Position numbers and translations under genes: made by a program. From Trichobilharzia szidati (lineage: Eukaryota > Platyhelminthes > Trematoda > Strigeidida > Schistosomatidae), in the NCBI GenBank assembly GCA_944472155.2, contig OX235272.1, forward strand, positions 106,956,020 to 107,020,019: a stretch of 64,000 nucleotides of DNA, read 5' to 3'. Positions 11,173-21,639 of the stretch are shown here, piece by piece (position 1 is the first letter of the stretch; each line of letters begins with the position of its first letter). The notes under the pieces are model-generated. The model was not told where the DNA came from. It searched no databases and saw only the letters and a program-made list of their open reading frames with translations.

Positions 11173-11622
11173 TCCAATTATGTAAGGTGGATAAACATGA
11201 ATTTGATATGGTGCACTTGACCATTTCATTTGATACACAGACTTCAGCTCATGATAAGGTGACACAACAACCAATGAATCATCTTGTTCAATGCCTAGAA
11301 ATGTCTGTGCACCAGGCAGTAAAGGCTGGTAATACGAATACTTGTGATGCATACAATTATTATTATCATTATCATTAGTATTATCACTTTTATTCATAAT
11401 CCCACTTGTTTCAAGTGAAACATCAGGATTAATAAATGAGCTTGAATTACCGCGTAATGTTGTATTGAAATAGTAATTATGAGCATTATTTTTATGTGAT
11501 AGCCATGATTTATGATTAGTGGTGTGTGTCTCATCCAAGTGTGTAGACGACATGTGTAGACAATGAGGTAGTGAAGTAACTATTGGCAGTTGATTTTTAC
11601 CAGGTGTTGAAATAAACTGAAT
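11173..11622 (-). CDS. VPS39: VPS39 coding exon 3 (end of CNH domain)
   Basis: The exon is 450 bases, phase 0 at both ends: acceptor TTATTTAG before 11622 and donor GGA|GTAAGT after 11173. It encodes a parasite-specific Asn/His-rich insertion of roughly 80 residues with an NDNDNNN run. It then returns to family sequence with LLPGAQTFLGIEQDDSLVVV and finally YQIHVYPPYIIG, equivalent to the 'PPYIIAVLPRYVEIRTF' motif of animal VPS39. The motif is cut by the intron after IIG and resumes in the next exon. The low-complexity insertion probably forms a flexible loop in the propeller. The preceding intron is 8.7 kb and the following one 8.2 kb, both filled with transposable elements. Confidence 0.86.
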
Positions 11623-11789
11623 CTAAATAAAACAATAATGACAGTAATGATAAAAAATAAAATAAAATATTTAAGAATAACAAGTTGGAAACGAGGAAAA
11701 AACTAGTACAAAATACAACAACATATAAAAGACTCGTTATAAATTACTTGAAATAATTTTCAAGTATTGGTTACGTAGGGATTTTGTTT

Positions 11790-12130
11790 GATTCCATGGA
11801 GGATTTCATCATGGGAAGCCGTGACCAGTAGGGTACAGCAGTTTGAAGATGAGGCAGTAACTCATCGAAGAAGACATAGCGAAATGGTCGCGATATGTCG
11901 TGAATTGGCAGAAGTTAGAATACAAGGACCATTGGATCGGGTCCCAGTGGTTCAATGGTCTGCGGGCTCGCCTTGTAACCAGAAGGTCCTGGGTTCGAAC
12001 CCTTGTGGGTGCGTACTGCTGAAGAGTCCCGAACTAGGACGAAACAGATGCCCAGTACTCTCAGCTAGTTTTCCAATGGTTCTCTAACTGATGTCAGCTG
12101 ATGAGGAAACCCTCCATGCAATCATACTTA
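11790..12130 (+). mobile_element. Full-length hammerhead SINE with the best-preserved ribozyme
   Basis: Layout: 5' region from about 11798 (GGGAAGCCGTGACCAGTAGG), box A-like GGTTCAATGGTC (11949-11960), box B GGGTTCGAACC (11991-12001), hammerhead 12013-12058, and tail ending near 12125. Sm-alpha elements are Pol III-transcribed retroposons whose transcript carries a self-cleaving motif. This copy stands alone, not in an inverted dimer. Confidence 0.75.
12013..12058 (+). ncRNA. Hammerhead ribozyme with intact CUGANGA core
   Basis: Stem I GTACTG/CAGTAC (6 bp), core CTGAAGA, stem II GTCC/GGAC around loop CGAACTA, GAAA, a minimal stem III, then the cleavage position before CAGTAC. The triplet before cleavage is GCC instead of the usual GTC, which may reduce activity. 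It is the only copy of this family here in which the core, stem II and GAAA are all present. Confidence 0.65.
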
Positions 12131-12260
12131 AAATAATCCCAGCGTGTTTAAGAGAAAATCAAAACAAGATCTGTTTTCTGGACGTTTCGCTGTGTAAGTC
12201 ACAGCGAGCTTCTTCAGCAGAATTATTCGGATTTTATTAATCCCCAAAATATATAGTCAA
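12130..12260 (-). repeat. PLE-type terminal repeat fragment with ribozyme-like hairpin
   Basis: On the minus strand CTGAAGAAG is followed by the hairpin GCTGTG...CACAGC and then GAAACG. This is the same arrangement as at 41560 and 42270, where GTTCGG...CCGAAC precedes GAAACG. Hammerhead motifs are known in PLE terminal repeats. Confidence 0.45.
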
Positions 12261-12559
12261 AATTTTTTTTAAATAAATTGAAGTCAGTTTATTTGAAGGT
12301 CACTTGTCGATAGATTTTTGTACTGATAGAAATAACTAAGCAGTCATCATATATTTGTAATGACCAAAGTCAAATTACCATTGTGTATATTTATCTGTAT
12401 GAGTGCATGTTATTTGTTATATGGAAAAGACGTCAATTCACATGTGATAAACATGATAATACTTTTTATAAAGGTCACAGAGGTTCATAGAGGATTTTTT
12501 GTCATTTTCTCATCTGTCTTGCTTCATTAGAGTTTGCCATATAGGTGATAAGTCTATCC

Positions 12560-13215
12560 CTTCTTTCTTATTTACTGCATTCGATGTGGTTAAAATGTGC
12601 AAGGCTTCAGAGGTCAATCTTTCTTTATGTGAATGAAATCCTCTTCCAAGAATTTCGACATTGTCGAAATCAATGGTTTAGCGTTTATCAACTTGCACCG
12701 TCTATGACTGTAGGCATGATATTTGACAATCCATCCAAAGGATGTGTATACTGCATAGCAGTTCGCACCCATCCTGTCTACTGCTATGATACACTGTTGT
12801 TGAAAGTGTGAGACTTGAAGGGGTTAGCAATCTTTGAACACCAGGTATCTGAGCGCCTACATCTCATGTTAGATGATAATACAATATGATCATTGATAAT
12901 GAGGTCGAAAGCACATGGGGGTAGGTAAGGAAAGTCAATCATTCAGGTTGTCAAGCAACATCAATTGAGATGGGGTTGGGATATATGTGTTACGAATTCC
13001 AAATCATTGCCTAACTTGTCGAGTAATGTCAACTGAAATATAGTTGGGTTGGAAAAGAATTAGGAGTGTTGAAATCAAAATATGACATTAATCTAAAAAG
13101 TCGTTGACTGTTGCTTTGTGAAATGTAGAGTGCTGAAGACTGTCAAGGTTGAAATCCCTCAAAATGTGAAGAATCAATGGTTGGAAGCTATCGAGAACAT
13201 GCCTCAAAATGGTTC
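12560..13215 (+). mobile_element. Non-LTR retrotransposon 3' end (family L), heavily decayed
   Basis: Segments such as AGGTAAGGAAAGTCAATCAT, CATCAATTGAGATGGGG and GAATCAATGGTTGGAAGC align in order with the family L tails at 23725 and 45640. No frame is open. Confidence 0.55.
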
Positions 13216-13309
13216 ATAAATGACACAAATATATTAGTTCTTTCAGTTCTTACAGATTCGTTAAATCTTTATTGTTTTTTCTTTAGGAGATTTTAATTGA
13301 TTATGGTTT

Positions 13310-14205
13310 CTTTGGATTTCTGGGCAGGAATTAGGGTAGTGGCATTCAAACCAACAAACTCAGGAAGGAAGGAAGGAAGGACAAGCTCTCTAGGCCAAAG
13401 GACCCTGTCTGTTGACCAAATAGACAAAACAATATAATTTACAAAATACCTTGAAATGACTGTGAGTTAAGTCAACTACATAGGTCAAACTAGTAGATCA
13501 GGGGGTAGTCAGATTATCAGAACATAAAAAATTTAGCTAAGATTAGAATGATTGATCCCACAATGATAAGCAATTTAGAAAAAGACTCAGCACTGCATAT
13601 ATGCATTAACACACAATGGGGTGGGACATAGTTAAAATTCTAAAAATTCATATAGGTTGATGGAGATAGAGATTGATTACTGAATCCCGCCTGGTTCATC
13701 GAGTCTACACCCAACACAACACCTGCGTAATAGAAGTGACTCAACGTATATACCAGAGATATGGAAGATATTATTACCACCAGTCAGTCAAATCAGAGGA
13801 AGATAATAAAAAATGTTAAAATTCTATTTCAATTCACATTATAACATTCGAACAGGTTACTTATTTTTTTTACTATAAAAACATCTTATTTCCCATCTGA
13901 TTGTATTTTATTGATAAAACTCATATTATTATTTCCGAATGTACTTTATCTTATCTTATTGATTTTATTCAAATGTCTAATCATCAATTTTTACTCATGT
14001 ATATAAATGACGAAGCAAGAAAGTGAGTTGTGTGAGTAGTGCCTTGATATAAGATTGTGAGCAGTAATGAATTGTGCTCGAAACGTGGTCATCAGTAGTG
14101 AATACCACTGTATAACAACACTACACTGTGTGATTTTATCAAAATAAAATTTTATCCATAATGGAGTTATACTCTACCCCACAGTGCCCAAGTTTTATCC
14201 TTATA
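13310..14205 (+). mobile_element. PLE with GIY-YIG remnant and terminal repeat
   Basis: The 5' part (13320-13700) is the same GIY-YIG/linker block as 10500-10995 and 18800-19250. The 3' part (13960-14205) contains GTGCTCGAAACGTGGTCATC and ATCCATAATGGAGTTATACT, the terminal repeat also seen at 18405, 19265, 39250 and 43618. Confidence 0.65.
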
Positions 14206-14419
14206 TCATTACATATCTATTTTTCTGTATACCTATATGTATGCCTTTATAAAGTGTAACAACTTGTACTGTTACACTTTTATGCAAAGTTCTACATTGA
14301 AAATCTAATTGAGCTCATCAATGACTTAGAAAGTATCAAAGCAAACTGAATCTACAAACAATAATGACGCACGGATTGCTCAAATCCTATGAGCAGTTAC
14401 TTAGTGTTACTATTACTAC

Positions 14420-14600
14420 TGTGGTGAGAGCTGGCTGGTAGCCAATTGGGTAGACAGTAATTTACGTCAATGTTTACGTCCCCAATATTGGTCGTGAGAA
14501 AAATAAGAACAAAGACTGAGTCAACAGTCAATCACAGCAGACTTTGCGTAGGCGGATACAATTAGCAGACAGATGATCTGACGTAACAGTAGAAGACCAT
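14420..14600 (+). mobile_element. Partial solo LTR, family T
   Basis: It begins GTGGTGAGAGCTGGCTGG and follows the same order as the LTR at 15579-16097 for about 180 bases (TTTACGTCAATGTTTACGTC, AATCACAGCAGACTT). It is then lost at a (TA)n tract at 14620-14655. Confidence 0.55.
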
Positions 14601-14619
14601 AGACTTAGTAAAGGAATGT

Positions 14620-14620
14620 T

Positions 14621-14652
<32 letters not shown>

Positions 14653-14655
14653 TAT
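14620..14655. repeat. (TA)n microsatellite
   Basis: An almost pure TA run with one ACA interruption. Confidence 0.9.
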
Positions 14656-15082
14656 AACCTTACTTGCTGTTACATCCCTATACCCCAGCAGTATGATTTT
14701 GCCTACAGACCCCCAGCATAGTGTAAAAAGAAATATTACACTATGCCGGTAGCTGCTACTTTTGTGGTCTAATCGCTGTTCTGTCAATCTTCCTGGTATG
14801 ATAGGACGTATAGGGAACCTTAGTTCTAACCAGCGTAGCCTGTTGGGGGTCACTGCGATATGCACGCCCGACCACCGCTTCAAGGTAGCAGCTATCGGTC
14901 GGGATTATTCTACAATAATCTATGCATATGGCCGGAGAGGAAAATTATCGAAAAGAATATTTCTTTTGTGTTCTAAATGTCTGAATGAATATTTTCGCAA
15001 TAATTAACTGTTAGGCTAAATCTTACTCTTAGTAAGTTATGAAGAACACTTCAAAATTTTAATACATTCAAGATGGCGAATT

Positions 15083-15312
15083 GTGCGTCGGTGGTATAGC
15101 GGTTAGGACGCTCGCCGACCATCCACATGGTCTGGGGTTCGATCCCCGGCCGCCGCACTCCTTTACCTCGATGAGCCGGAAATAATTCTGGTAGAGAGGA
15201 AAGGTTGGGCATGAGGCTAGCAACCCCATCCTGTAAAATAAACACTGCTGCAGAAACTTCAAGCCATTAGCTTGAATCCCTATGTTCCACTGGGGAACGT
15301 GAAGGAAAAAAG
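15083..15312 (+). mobile_element. tRNA-headed SINE with RTE-like tail, flanked by a target-site duplication
   Basis: The head 15085-15156 resembles a tRNA: acceptor-like GCGTCGG, box A TGGTATAGCGGTTAGG, hairpin GACCA/TGGTC with a 6-base loop, and T-arm GGGGTTCGATCCCC. The body (GAGGCTAGCAACCCCATCC, CCTGTAAAATAAACACTGC) leads to a tail TATGTTCCACTGGGGAAC and a short A-run. The tail resembles the RTE 3' end at 15935-15960. Flanks AAGATGGCGAATT (15070-15082) and AAGATAGCGAATT (15313-15325) are a 13-base duplication with one mismatch, so both boundaries are exact. Confidence 0.85.
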
Positions 15313-15578
15313 AAGATAGCGAATTAACATATTAGTCAGCAAGATATCCACCTGCGTGGTGTGTCCTACTAATAAGGATTCGTCAATAATACACTGCCGA
15401 TGTCTTAAGTAAGAATCTTGAAGAGTGGAGCGATGGCTTGAACATATGGTTATGAACGTAACTATCAATGATATATATATTCGAAATAATGGAGAAATAT
15501 TGGTAGTAAAAGTGGATTTTTTAATTTTTGTTATGCTCTCTTGACTCGTACAGACTAGTAGTGAACGTGTCATTATTC

Positions 15579-16097
15579 TGTGGTGGGAACTGTCTGCAAG
15601 CCAAAATTTTAGACAACAATTGACGTCAATGTATATGTTTCGAATCGGGGTCATGAGAATAAAACAATAACAAAGCCTAACCTTGAGAAAATCACTCACC
15701 AATCACAGCAGACTTAGAGTATGCAAATACGATTCGCAGACATATGGCTTAACTTTCTGTGAAAGGGTCACAAACAGTACGGAATAACCTTCAGCAAGAA
15801 AACAACCGCGGGACGTCCAAGGGTGACATGGAGGAGATCGTGTGATGAGGAACTGAAACAGTATGGATTAACATGGATGCAAGTGAAAAGTACAGCACAA
15901 AACAGAAGCAAGTGGAGGCGTGCAGTTGAAGCCCTATGTTCCACTAGGAACCCAAGGGAACAATAAGAAGAAGAAGAAAACAACCAATCAGAAGACGTTG
16001 ATTCTCCGTTAATAATAATGTACATAAAAATCTATAAATACCTCTTGATTTTATCAATAAACGATCTGTTGCCTGGCTCTTGTCTTCTATCGTTACA
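15579..16097 (+). mobile_element. Solo LTR, family T, carrying an RTE 3'-end insertion
   Basis: The LTR runs from TGTGGTGGGAACTG to ATCGTTACA. It includes TCTATAAATACCTC followed by CAATAAA, usable as TATA box and polyadenylation signal. The same LTR is at 40889-41227 (complete), 14420 (5' part) and 18254 (3' part, reversed). It is split by the insert at 15807-15976. No coding region follows, so this is a solo LTR of an unidentified LTR retrotransposon. Confidence 0.7.
15807..15976 (+). mobile_element. 5'-truncated RTE LINE 3' end inserted in the LTR
   Basis: It encodes RPRVTWRRSCDEELKQYGL, then AQNRSKWRRAVEALCSTRNP and a stop, the extreme C-terminus of an RTE-clade protein, followed by a short 3' UTR ending in AAGAAG repeats. 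An exact 8-base target duplication AAAACAAC lies at 15799-15806 and 15977-15984. The frame is open, so the insertion is young. Confidence 0.85.
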
Positions 16098-16169
16098 CAT
16101 CCTCTTCGTCTTCGCATCCATGAACACAAACTAACTAGCCGGCAAAAGAAATGATATCCACTGCCGCAT

Positions 16170-16680
16170 ATCGTTACATACACACAACCACGGACATTAA
16201 TTCTACTGGGATAACGTTCAAATACTAGGCAGAGAAAACACCAAGGACGTAAGTGAATTTTTACAAGCCTGCTATTCCAGTGAATCAGCAATTAACAGAC
16301 ACATTGACATAAACAAAATTTATCAATCCATAAGAGAAAAACCTCATGCACAAAAAGTCGAACTTCGGGTGAAGGGGACAATTAGCACCAATACAAGTAG
16401 ACTAGAGGGTGTGAAAACAAACAAAAGCAACCAATCACGTTCAAGGTCACCTACCAGGAGAGATGACTAATAAACTCGTGGAGTAATTTAAAAGCTCACT
16501 TCACCAAATTGAAGTATGTAATGAAGATGCTGCCTAGTAAGTAGGGCGATGAAAGCTTCGCAAGTAAACCATCCAGCTGGCTCAGAGAACACAACTACAT
16601 CAAAATCATCCACCTGAGCTACAAATCTTCTCCATTATATCTTAATCTCAGTGTTTACTTTTTTGCTTTCTGAATAGAAC
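16170..16680 (+). mobile_element. PLE C-terminal fragment
   Basis: WDNVQILGRENTKDVSEFLQ, then SESAINRHIDINKIYQSIRE is the conserved block after the GIY-YIG nuclease in Penelope-type elements ('DWDNVEIL...EA...S..NRH.DL.P.Y'). A terminal motif GGGCGATGAAAGC...CCATCCAGC...GAGAACAC follows at 16540-16600, and a related one occurs at 51220-51250. Confidence 0.6.
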
Positions 16681-17997
16681 ATATGGCTTCAAACCCCCAA
16701 CCGTCCTTTCCCGTCGGGCTTACAACCGGTTAAGGGAAGTAAAGGTGTACAGAGACCGGGAATCGAACCCCGGGCCGCTAGACTATCAGCAACTAACTAG
16801 CCTACATGGTTTCTACATTTTGCCATTTAGCCAAATAAACAATTCTGCTATCGAATACCTCTCTCTCTTTCTTATGTCATTTCACCTGCCTACACTACAC
16901 AAAAGTAACAAATGACAAAATCAATTACACTTAGTAGATAGATACGATGACTATAACTGTGGCGCAGGCGTAAACCACCACTAAAGTAACGATGATAGCT
17001 AGGATTCTCCTGAGCTAACCGTCTTGTTACTTGGTTGTTGTTAAGAAGAAGGGTTAGAATCAAACAATAACTACCCTAAGTCATTCATTGAAATTCTCCA
17101 CTTACAGTTGGGTCATAATATTAACTAAGATAATTCAGAAGAAGTCATGGTTAATAAAAGCGTATTTCCGCGCAGTGAATACTATACACTCTGTATTGGT
17201 CAAGGTTCAGAATGCAATAGCAGAAGAAAGTTAAAAGGATTTTATGTATGTAATGTAAAATGCATGAGAAATTTCCAGGCAGACGAATGAATGCAAGGGA
17301 AAGAGTGCATACAATAACCAGTGTGTAGATAATTCCACGACCAGTTAGTTGGTCCCTGATTCGAGTCCCGCTACACTTACTTCACAACTTAGACAATTGA
17401 TTAGGTAGTATTATCGGCCCTCATACAACAATTATATGCCTTATATTCTGGTTAATAGAAAACCTGTTCTGCATAACTGACAAATATCCGTATCAGGTTG
17501 AATTATTACCTAGATGACCTCTAATTGTTGTTGATAACAACAACAACACAGGCTTTTTGTCGAGATAACCAGTGTTATAGGTCAGTGACACGACTGACCA
17601 CCCCATCAATAGTTTTTACAAATATAGTCAAATGTTAGAAAAGTAACATTGAACATTTTCACCTACCTACACACACACACTGAATAGTATTTCATGTGTA
17701 TACACATTTTAAAACCGGCACCGATTCTCTTACAACAATTTACATGTCAGCATAACTTTTATTGTGACACACTTTATTACACACACACACACACACGATG
17801 ACATCTAATTACGCACACACAACACATACATGCATCATTGTTTACAATCAGTAGTAACTAAGACTCAATCATTTCGGTTTCGAAAACTATTCAAATGGTA
17901 GACCATGATTGGGTAAGACGATTGCAGACAAGATAAAATCTCGAATGAAATTCACAGCTAGACAGTTTGAGGTGAAAATAATTCAACATGGTTTCCT

Positions 17998-18205
17998 TTA
18001 AATCAGCGGATCAATGGTAGAATCTTTGCCAGCAAGCAACGTATTTACTCTGAGTTCAACTCACCACCAACACATTCCTAAACCTTGCCAAGACAGTAGT
18101 AATCCCAGGGAAGAGTTCAGGTTGGATATGAGACTAGCAACTCCCCCTCCCCACTCTGTAAAAGCTTTAAAAGTTTAAATTCCTACATTCTAACAGGAAC
18201 GTATG
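17998..18205 (+). repeat. SINE-like repeat with RTE-like tail, diverged
   Basis: The head has CAATGGTAGAATC-like box A. The tail has GAGACTAGCAACTCCC, CTCTGTAAAAGC and TACATTCTAACAGGAAC in the same order as the tail of the SINE at 15083. Confidence 0.45.
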
Positions 18206-18253
18206 TTCTGTTTGATACTACTACAAATATCAATCATGAAAGCAAGCTAGTAC

Positions 18254-18390
18254 TGTAACGACAGAAGACAAGGGCCAGGCAACAGATCATTTATTGAGAA
18301 AATCAAGAGATATTTATAGATTTTTATGTACATTATTATTAGCGTTATTGTTAGCAGAGAAGCAACGTCTTCTGGTTGGTTGTTTTCTTG
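18254..18390 (-). mobile_element. LTR family T, 3' part, reversed
   Basis: TGTAACGACAGAAGACAAGG through GTTGGTTGTTTTCTTG is the reverse complement of the 3' third of the LTR at 15579-16097. It abuts the PLE that starts at about 18405. Confidence 0.65.
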
Positions 18391-18404
18391 TTCAAGGTTA
18401 TTCT

Positions 18405-19465
18405 CCATTATAGATAAGATTTTATTTTGATAAATCACACAGTGGAGTGTTATACAGTAATATTAACTGATGACCACACGTTTCGAGCACAAATTATTAC
18501 TGCTCATAATCATATCAAGTCACTCACTCACACAACTTTCTTGCTTCATTTATATACATGAGTGGAATTGATGATTAGACATTTGAATAAAACCAATATA
18601 AGATGATAATGTACATTCAGAAATAATAATAGGAGTGTTATCAATCAAGTACAGTCAGATGGGAAATAAGACGAGTGCTTTTATAGTCATAAATAAGTAA
18701 CTTGTTAGAATGTTATGATGTATGTGAATTGAAATACATTTTGAGATTATTTATTATCCTCTTCTGATTTGACTGGTGTGAATAATATCTTCCATATCTC
18801 TGGTATTTGCTTTGAGTCACTTCTATCCCGCATGTGTTAGGTGTAGACTCAATGAACCAGGATTCAGTAACCAATCTCTATATCCATCAACCTATATGAA
18901 TTTTTACAATTTTAACTATGTCCCACCCCATTGTGTGTTAATGCATACATACAGTTCAATGCAGTGCTGAGTCTTTTTCTAAATTACTTATCTTTGTGGG
19001 ATCAATCATTCTAGCCTTATCTAAATTCTTATGTTCTGATAATCTCACTACTCCTGATCTACTAGTTTGACCTATGTAGTTGACCTAACTCACAGTCATT
19101 GCAAGGTATTTTGTAAATTATATTATTTTGTCTAATTGGGTCAACCGACAGGGTCCTTTAACCTACAGAGCTTGTCCTTCCTTCCTTCCTGAGTGAGTTT
19201 GCAGGTTTGAATGCCACCACCCTAATTCCTGCTTTATTAGGAATCCTATGTAAGGTGTCAGATGTCCCCTCATTATTCATATGTCTAATCAATATTTACT
19301 CATGTATATAAAGGAAGTAAGAAAAATGTGTGAGAGGTACTTTGATATGATTGTGAGCAGTAATAATTTGTGCTCTAAACGTCTTCATCAGTAAATATTA
19401 CTGTATAACACTACACTGTGTGACTTTATCAAAATAAATTTTATCCATAATGGAATTAAACACTT
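18405..19465 (-). mobile_element. PLE bracketed by about 180-base inverted repeats
   Basis: Left arm 18405-18595 and right arm 19262-19460 are inverted copies (ATCACACAGTGG... against ...ACACTGTGTGACTTTATCAA). The body read on the minus strand has the linker INKAGIRVVAFKPANS and a broken GIY-YIG block. A (TTCC)n run at 19175-19190 interrupts the frame. The inverted arrangement of terminal repeats recurs in this window. Confidence 0.65.
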
Positions 19466-19867
19466 TTTCTTCACTAAAATACATTTAATCTTCACACCAC
19501 CTAGTTAGGATTGGACTTTATATTTCCTACACAAAAGCGCAGACACTACTTAAGGCGGTTACACCATTGTTTTAAGGGATCACTCACTCACTGAGTCTTT
19601 AATTAGAAATCTAGTCTGAAAGGTCGTAGAAAAACTCCACAAAGTGAATTTTAACATTTGGAGGTTACCAAAGTTTTTTTCCCGTATAGTGGGATTTAGA
19701 TGCAGCATTATTTCTTCCACACAAACACCCTCTGTATTTATCCTACATTTAGTGAAACAGTGGCTTACTGGTTTAAGCAGTGAATTTGAAACCATGAGGT
19801 TACGGTTTTGAATTCTGCCCTCTCCCCACCTACCAAGGTTTAGGCAATAAGTAACACTTACTTTACT

Positions 19868-20190
19868 TTGCCCTTTGTCCATACGTCTGCCGGTGAGCTC
19901 CAGTGAGCTTCATACGCCAGTCGTTGGAGGTTTGGAATCAGGGTTTAGCCATCTCCCCTAGACTGTCATCCAATGGACAGTCAACCCCGTGAAGAGCGCC
20001 GGGCATCCGCTTTCGCCCTCTCACTTTGGTGAAAAACACCTCCGCCACGTGAAGGCAGTGAGTAGGACTTCCTCAGAAGAGGCTATGTAAGACGCTCGGT
20101 CATATGGGAGCATTTCAAGAGGTGTGCGGAGGGGTGGCCAACCCGCAGCGCAAGGCACCCACCCCCGACTATCCTGAGGCTTTGGAGGCT
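19868..20190. repeat. GC-rich interspersed repeat, unknown class, copy 2
   Basis: Nearly identical to 9759-10040. It lies in the VPS39 intron upstream of exon 3, so two copies sit within about 10 kb. Confidence 0.6.
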
Positions 20191-20344
20191 ATATGTTCAG
20201 ACATCAGCTTGTATATCCAACCACCACAAAGTTTAGGATAAGCTTTATTCAAAATCAGATAATAATAATAATAATAGTAACAGTAATAATAACTAAGTAA
20301 ACAAACAATTAAACCTACACTCACTCACTCACTCACTAACATAC

Positions 20345-20688
20345 CTCTCCATTTATAATATTGATCAGTAGATATTCCCCTCTATGACCTACAATAAGTT
20401 TTGATAATCCACAAAATGTAATCGATCGAACCACTTCTGGAAGAGTTAATTCACTTGGCCATGATGCAGTGATTGAATCATTTGAACCTCCAGGTAAGAT
20501 GAATTCACGTGATTTTGGCTCCCATCTCCAAAAGTATAAATGACGTTTGACAACAACACAAATTCTTAACTCTAGAGTAGTTGTTTCTGATGATTGACTT
20601 GCCTTTGTTTCACTTGTAATGCTAATATTACTACTATTACTATCGAGAGATAATGATTGAGAGACATCTTCTAACCTTGTTGAATCGA
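20345..20688 (-). CDS. VPS39: VPS39 coding exon 2 (CNH domain)
   Basis: This exon continues the CNH domain. After a serine-rich stretch it encodes LELRICVVVKRHLYFWRWEP, then ...LPEVVRSITFCGLSKLIVGHRGEYLLINI. These correspond to the family's 'CVAVKKKLQLYFW' strand and the 'GFKRDYYLI' strand. The acceptor GACCAG ends at 20689, and the first two exon bases complete the valine codon begun in exon 1. The donor GAG|GTATGT follows 20345 and leaves phase 0. The exon is 344 bases; with the 490 bases of exon 1 the total is divisible by three, as required. The intron upstream is about 2.4 kb and contains a PLE fragment and a pair of inverted hammerhead SINEs. Confidence 0.85.
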
Positions 20689-20924
20689 CTGGTCGAATTA
20701 AAACATACGTTATAAATTAAGGTTAATGAAATATTCAATCAAGAGAGAACATTTCAACAACTTTAAATAACCAAATAGATAGTAATAATATACACTTTTA
20801 GAAATTAACACCGACTAATAAATACTATTTGTAAAATCCTATCGACTGAATAGTGAATGGTCCGAGGTGTACCTCCCCCCCCCCCGCATAGGCGGAGTCA
20901 CCCAGATTGGTGACCATGATGTGA

Positions 20925-21610
20925 ACTTCACTGAAAGAATTCAGTCAGTAGCAAAACAAAGAACTATCTCTACACGACCGATAGTGATTCCTCGATTGAA
21001 AGATGAAGTACCTAGACTAGCTAGCCATTTCCAATTGTATCTACCAATTCAACTGCGCTTTTAGTGGAGCGAGTTATATCGGCCGTTGCTGTAGGAACTT
21101 GATTTTTCGTGCTCGAGAACATCTCCCAGTATGGCTAAGCAAAGGTGTAGTGAAAACCATTAACAGTTCGATATTAGACCACCGGCCACAAAGCCAGCAT
21201 TGAAGAATCCTTCTCTATCATCTATCGGGTACCAAATAAATTGCCAAAAACATCCAGGTACCGCATGCTCCAAACAGCAGGGGCTATCGCAATTCGCGTG
21301 AAACAACCAGTGCTTTGTGTGCAGAAGAACCAAGTCCAGCCTCTACTACTGCCCTGGCCTTCAGTAGAGACTATAAATTCATGAATTCGTATTATTATCA
21401 TCTTTCCTAATTTTTCTGACATTCAGTTTATTGTTATGTTGATGCTATTGATATTATTATTGACTCGATGTTATTTAAACAACATTAATATTGTTAATAA
21501 TAACACTAATTCATTCACTATTATGTATATATAAATGTAGAACCTGATGAAGAGCAGGTTATCGAAAAGAGTATTCTTTGTTCAGTAACCATTCCTTTGA
21601 AAACTTTCTA
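20925..21610 (+). mobile_element. PLE 3' part with GIY-YIG remnant and ribozyme-like terminal motif
   Basis: Frames read RPIVIPRLKDEVPRLASHFQ, then SYIGRCCRNLIFRAREHLPV and LSKGVVKTINSSILDH. These are the PLE endonuclease with several shifts. The terminal repeat holds GAACCTGATGAAGAGCAGG, CGAAAAGA and TTGTTC (21540-21585), repeated at 9150-9200. Confidence 0.7.
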
Positions 21611-21639
21611 GGGACCAATCAATGCATGCATTATAGTCT

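Noticed and set aside
15085..15156. A functional tRNA gene
   Set aside because: Strong acceptor and T-arm pairing, but the anticodon-arm loop has six bases, there are several copies with shared downstream tails, and a target duplication flanks the whole 230-base unit. It is a SINE head.
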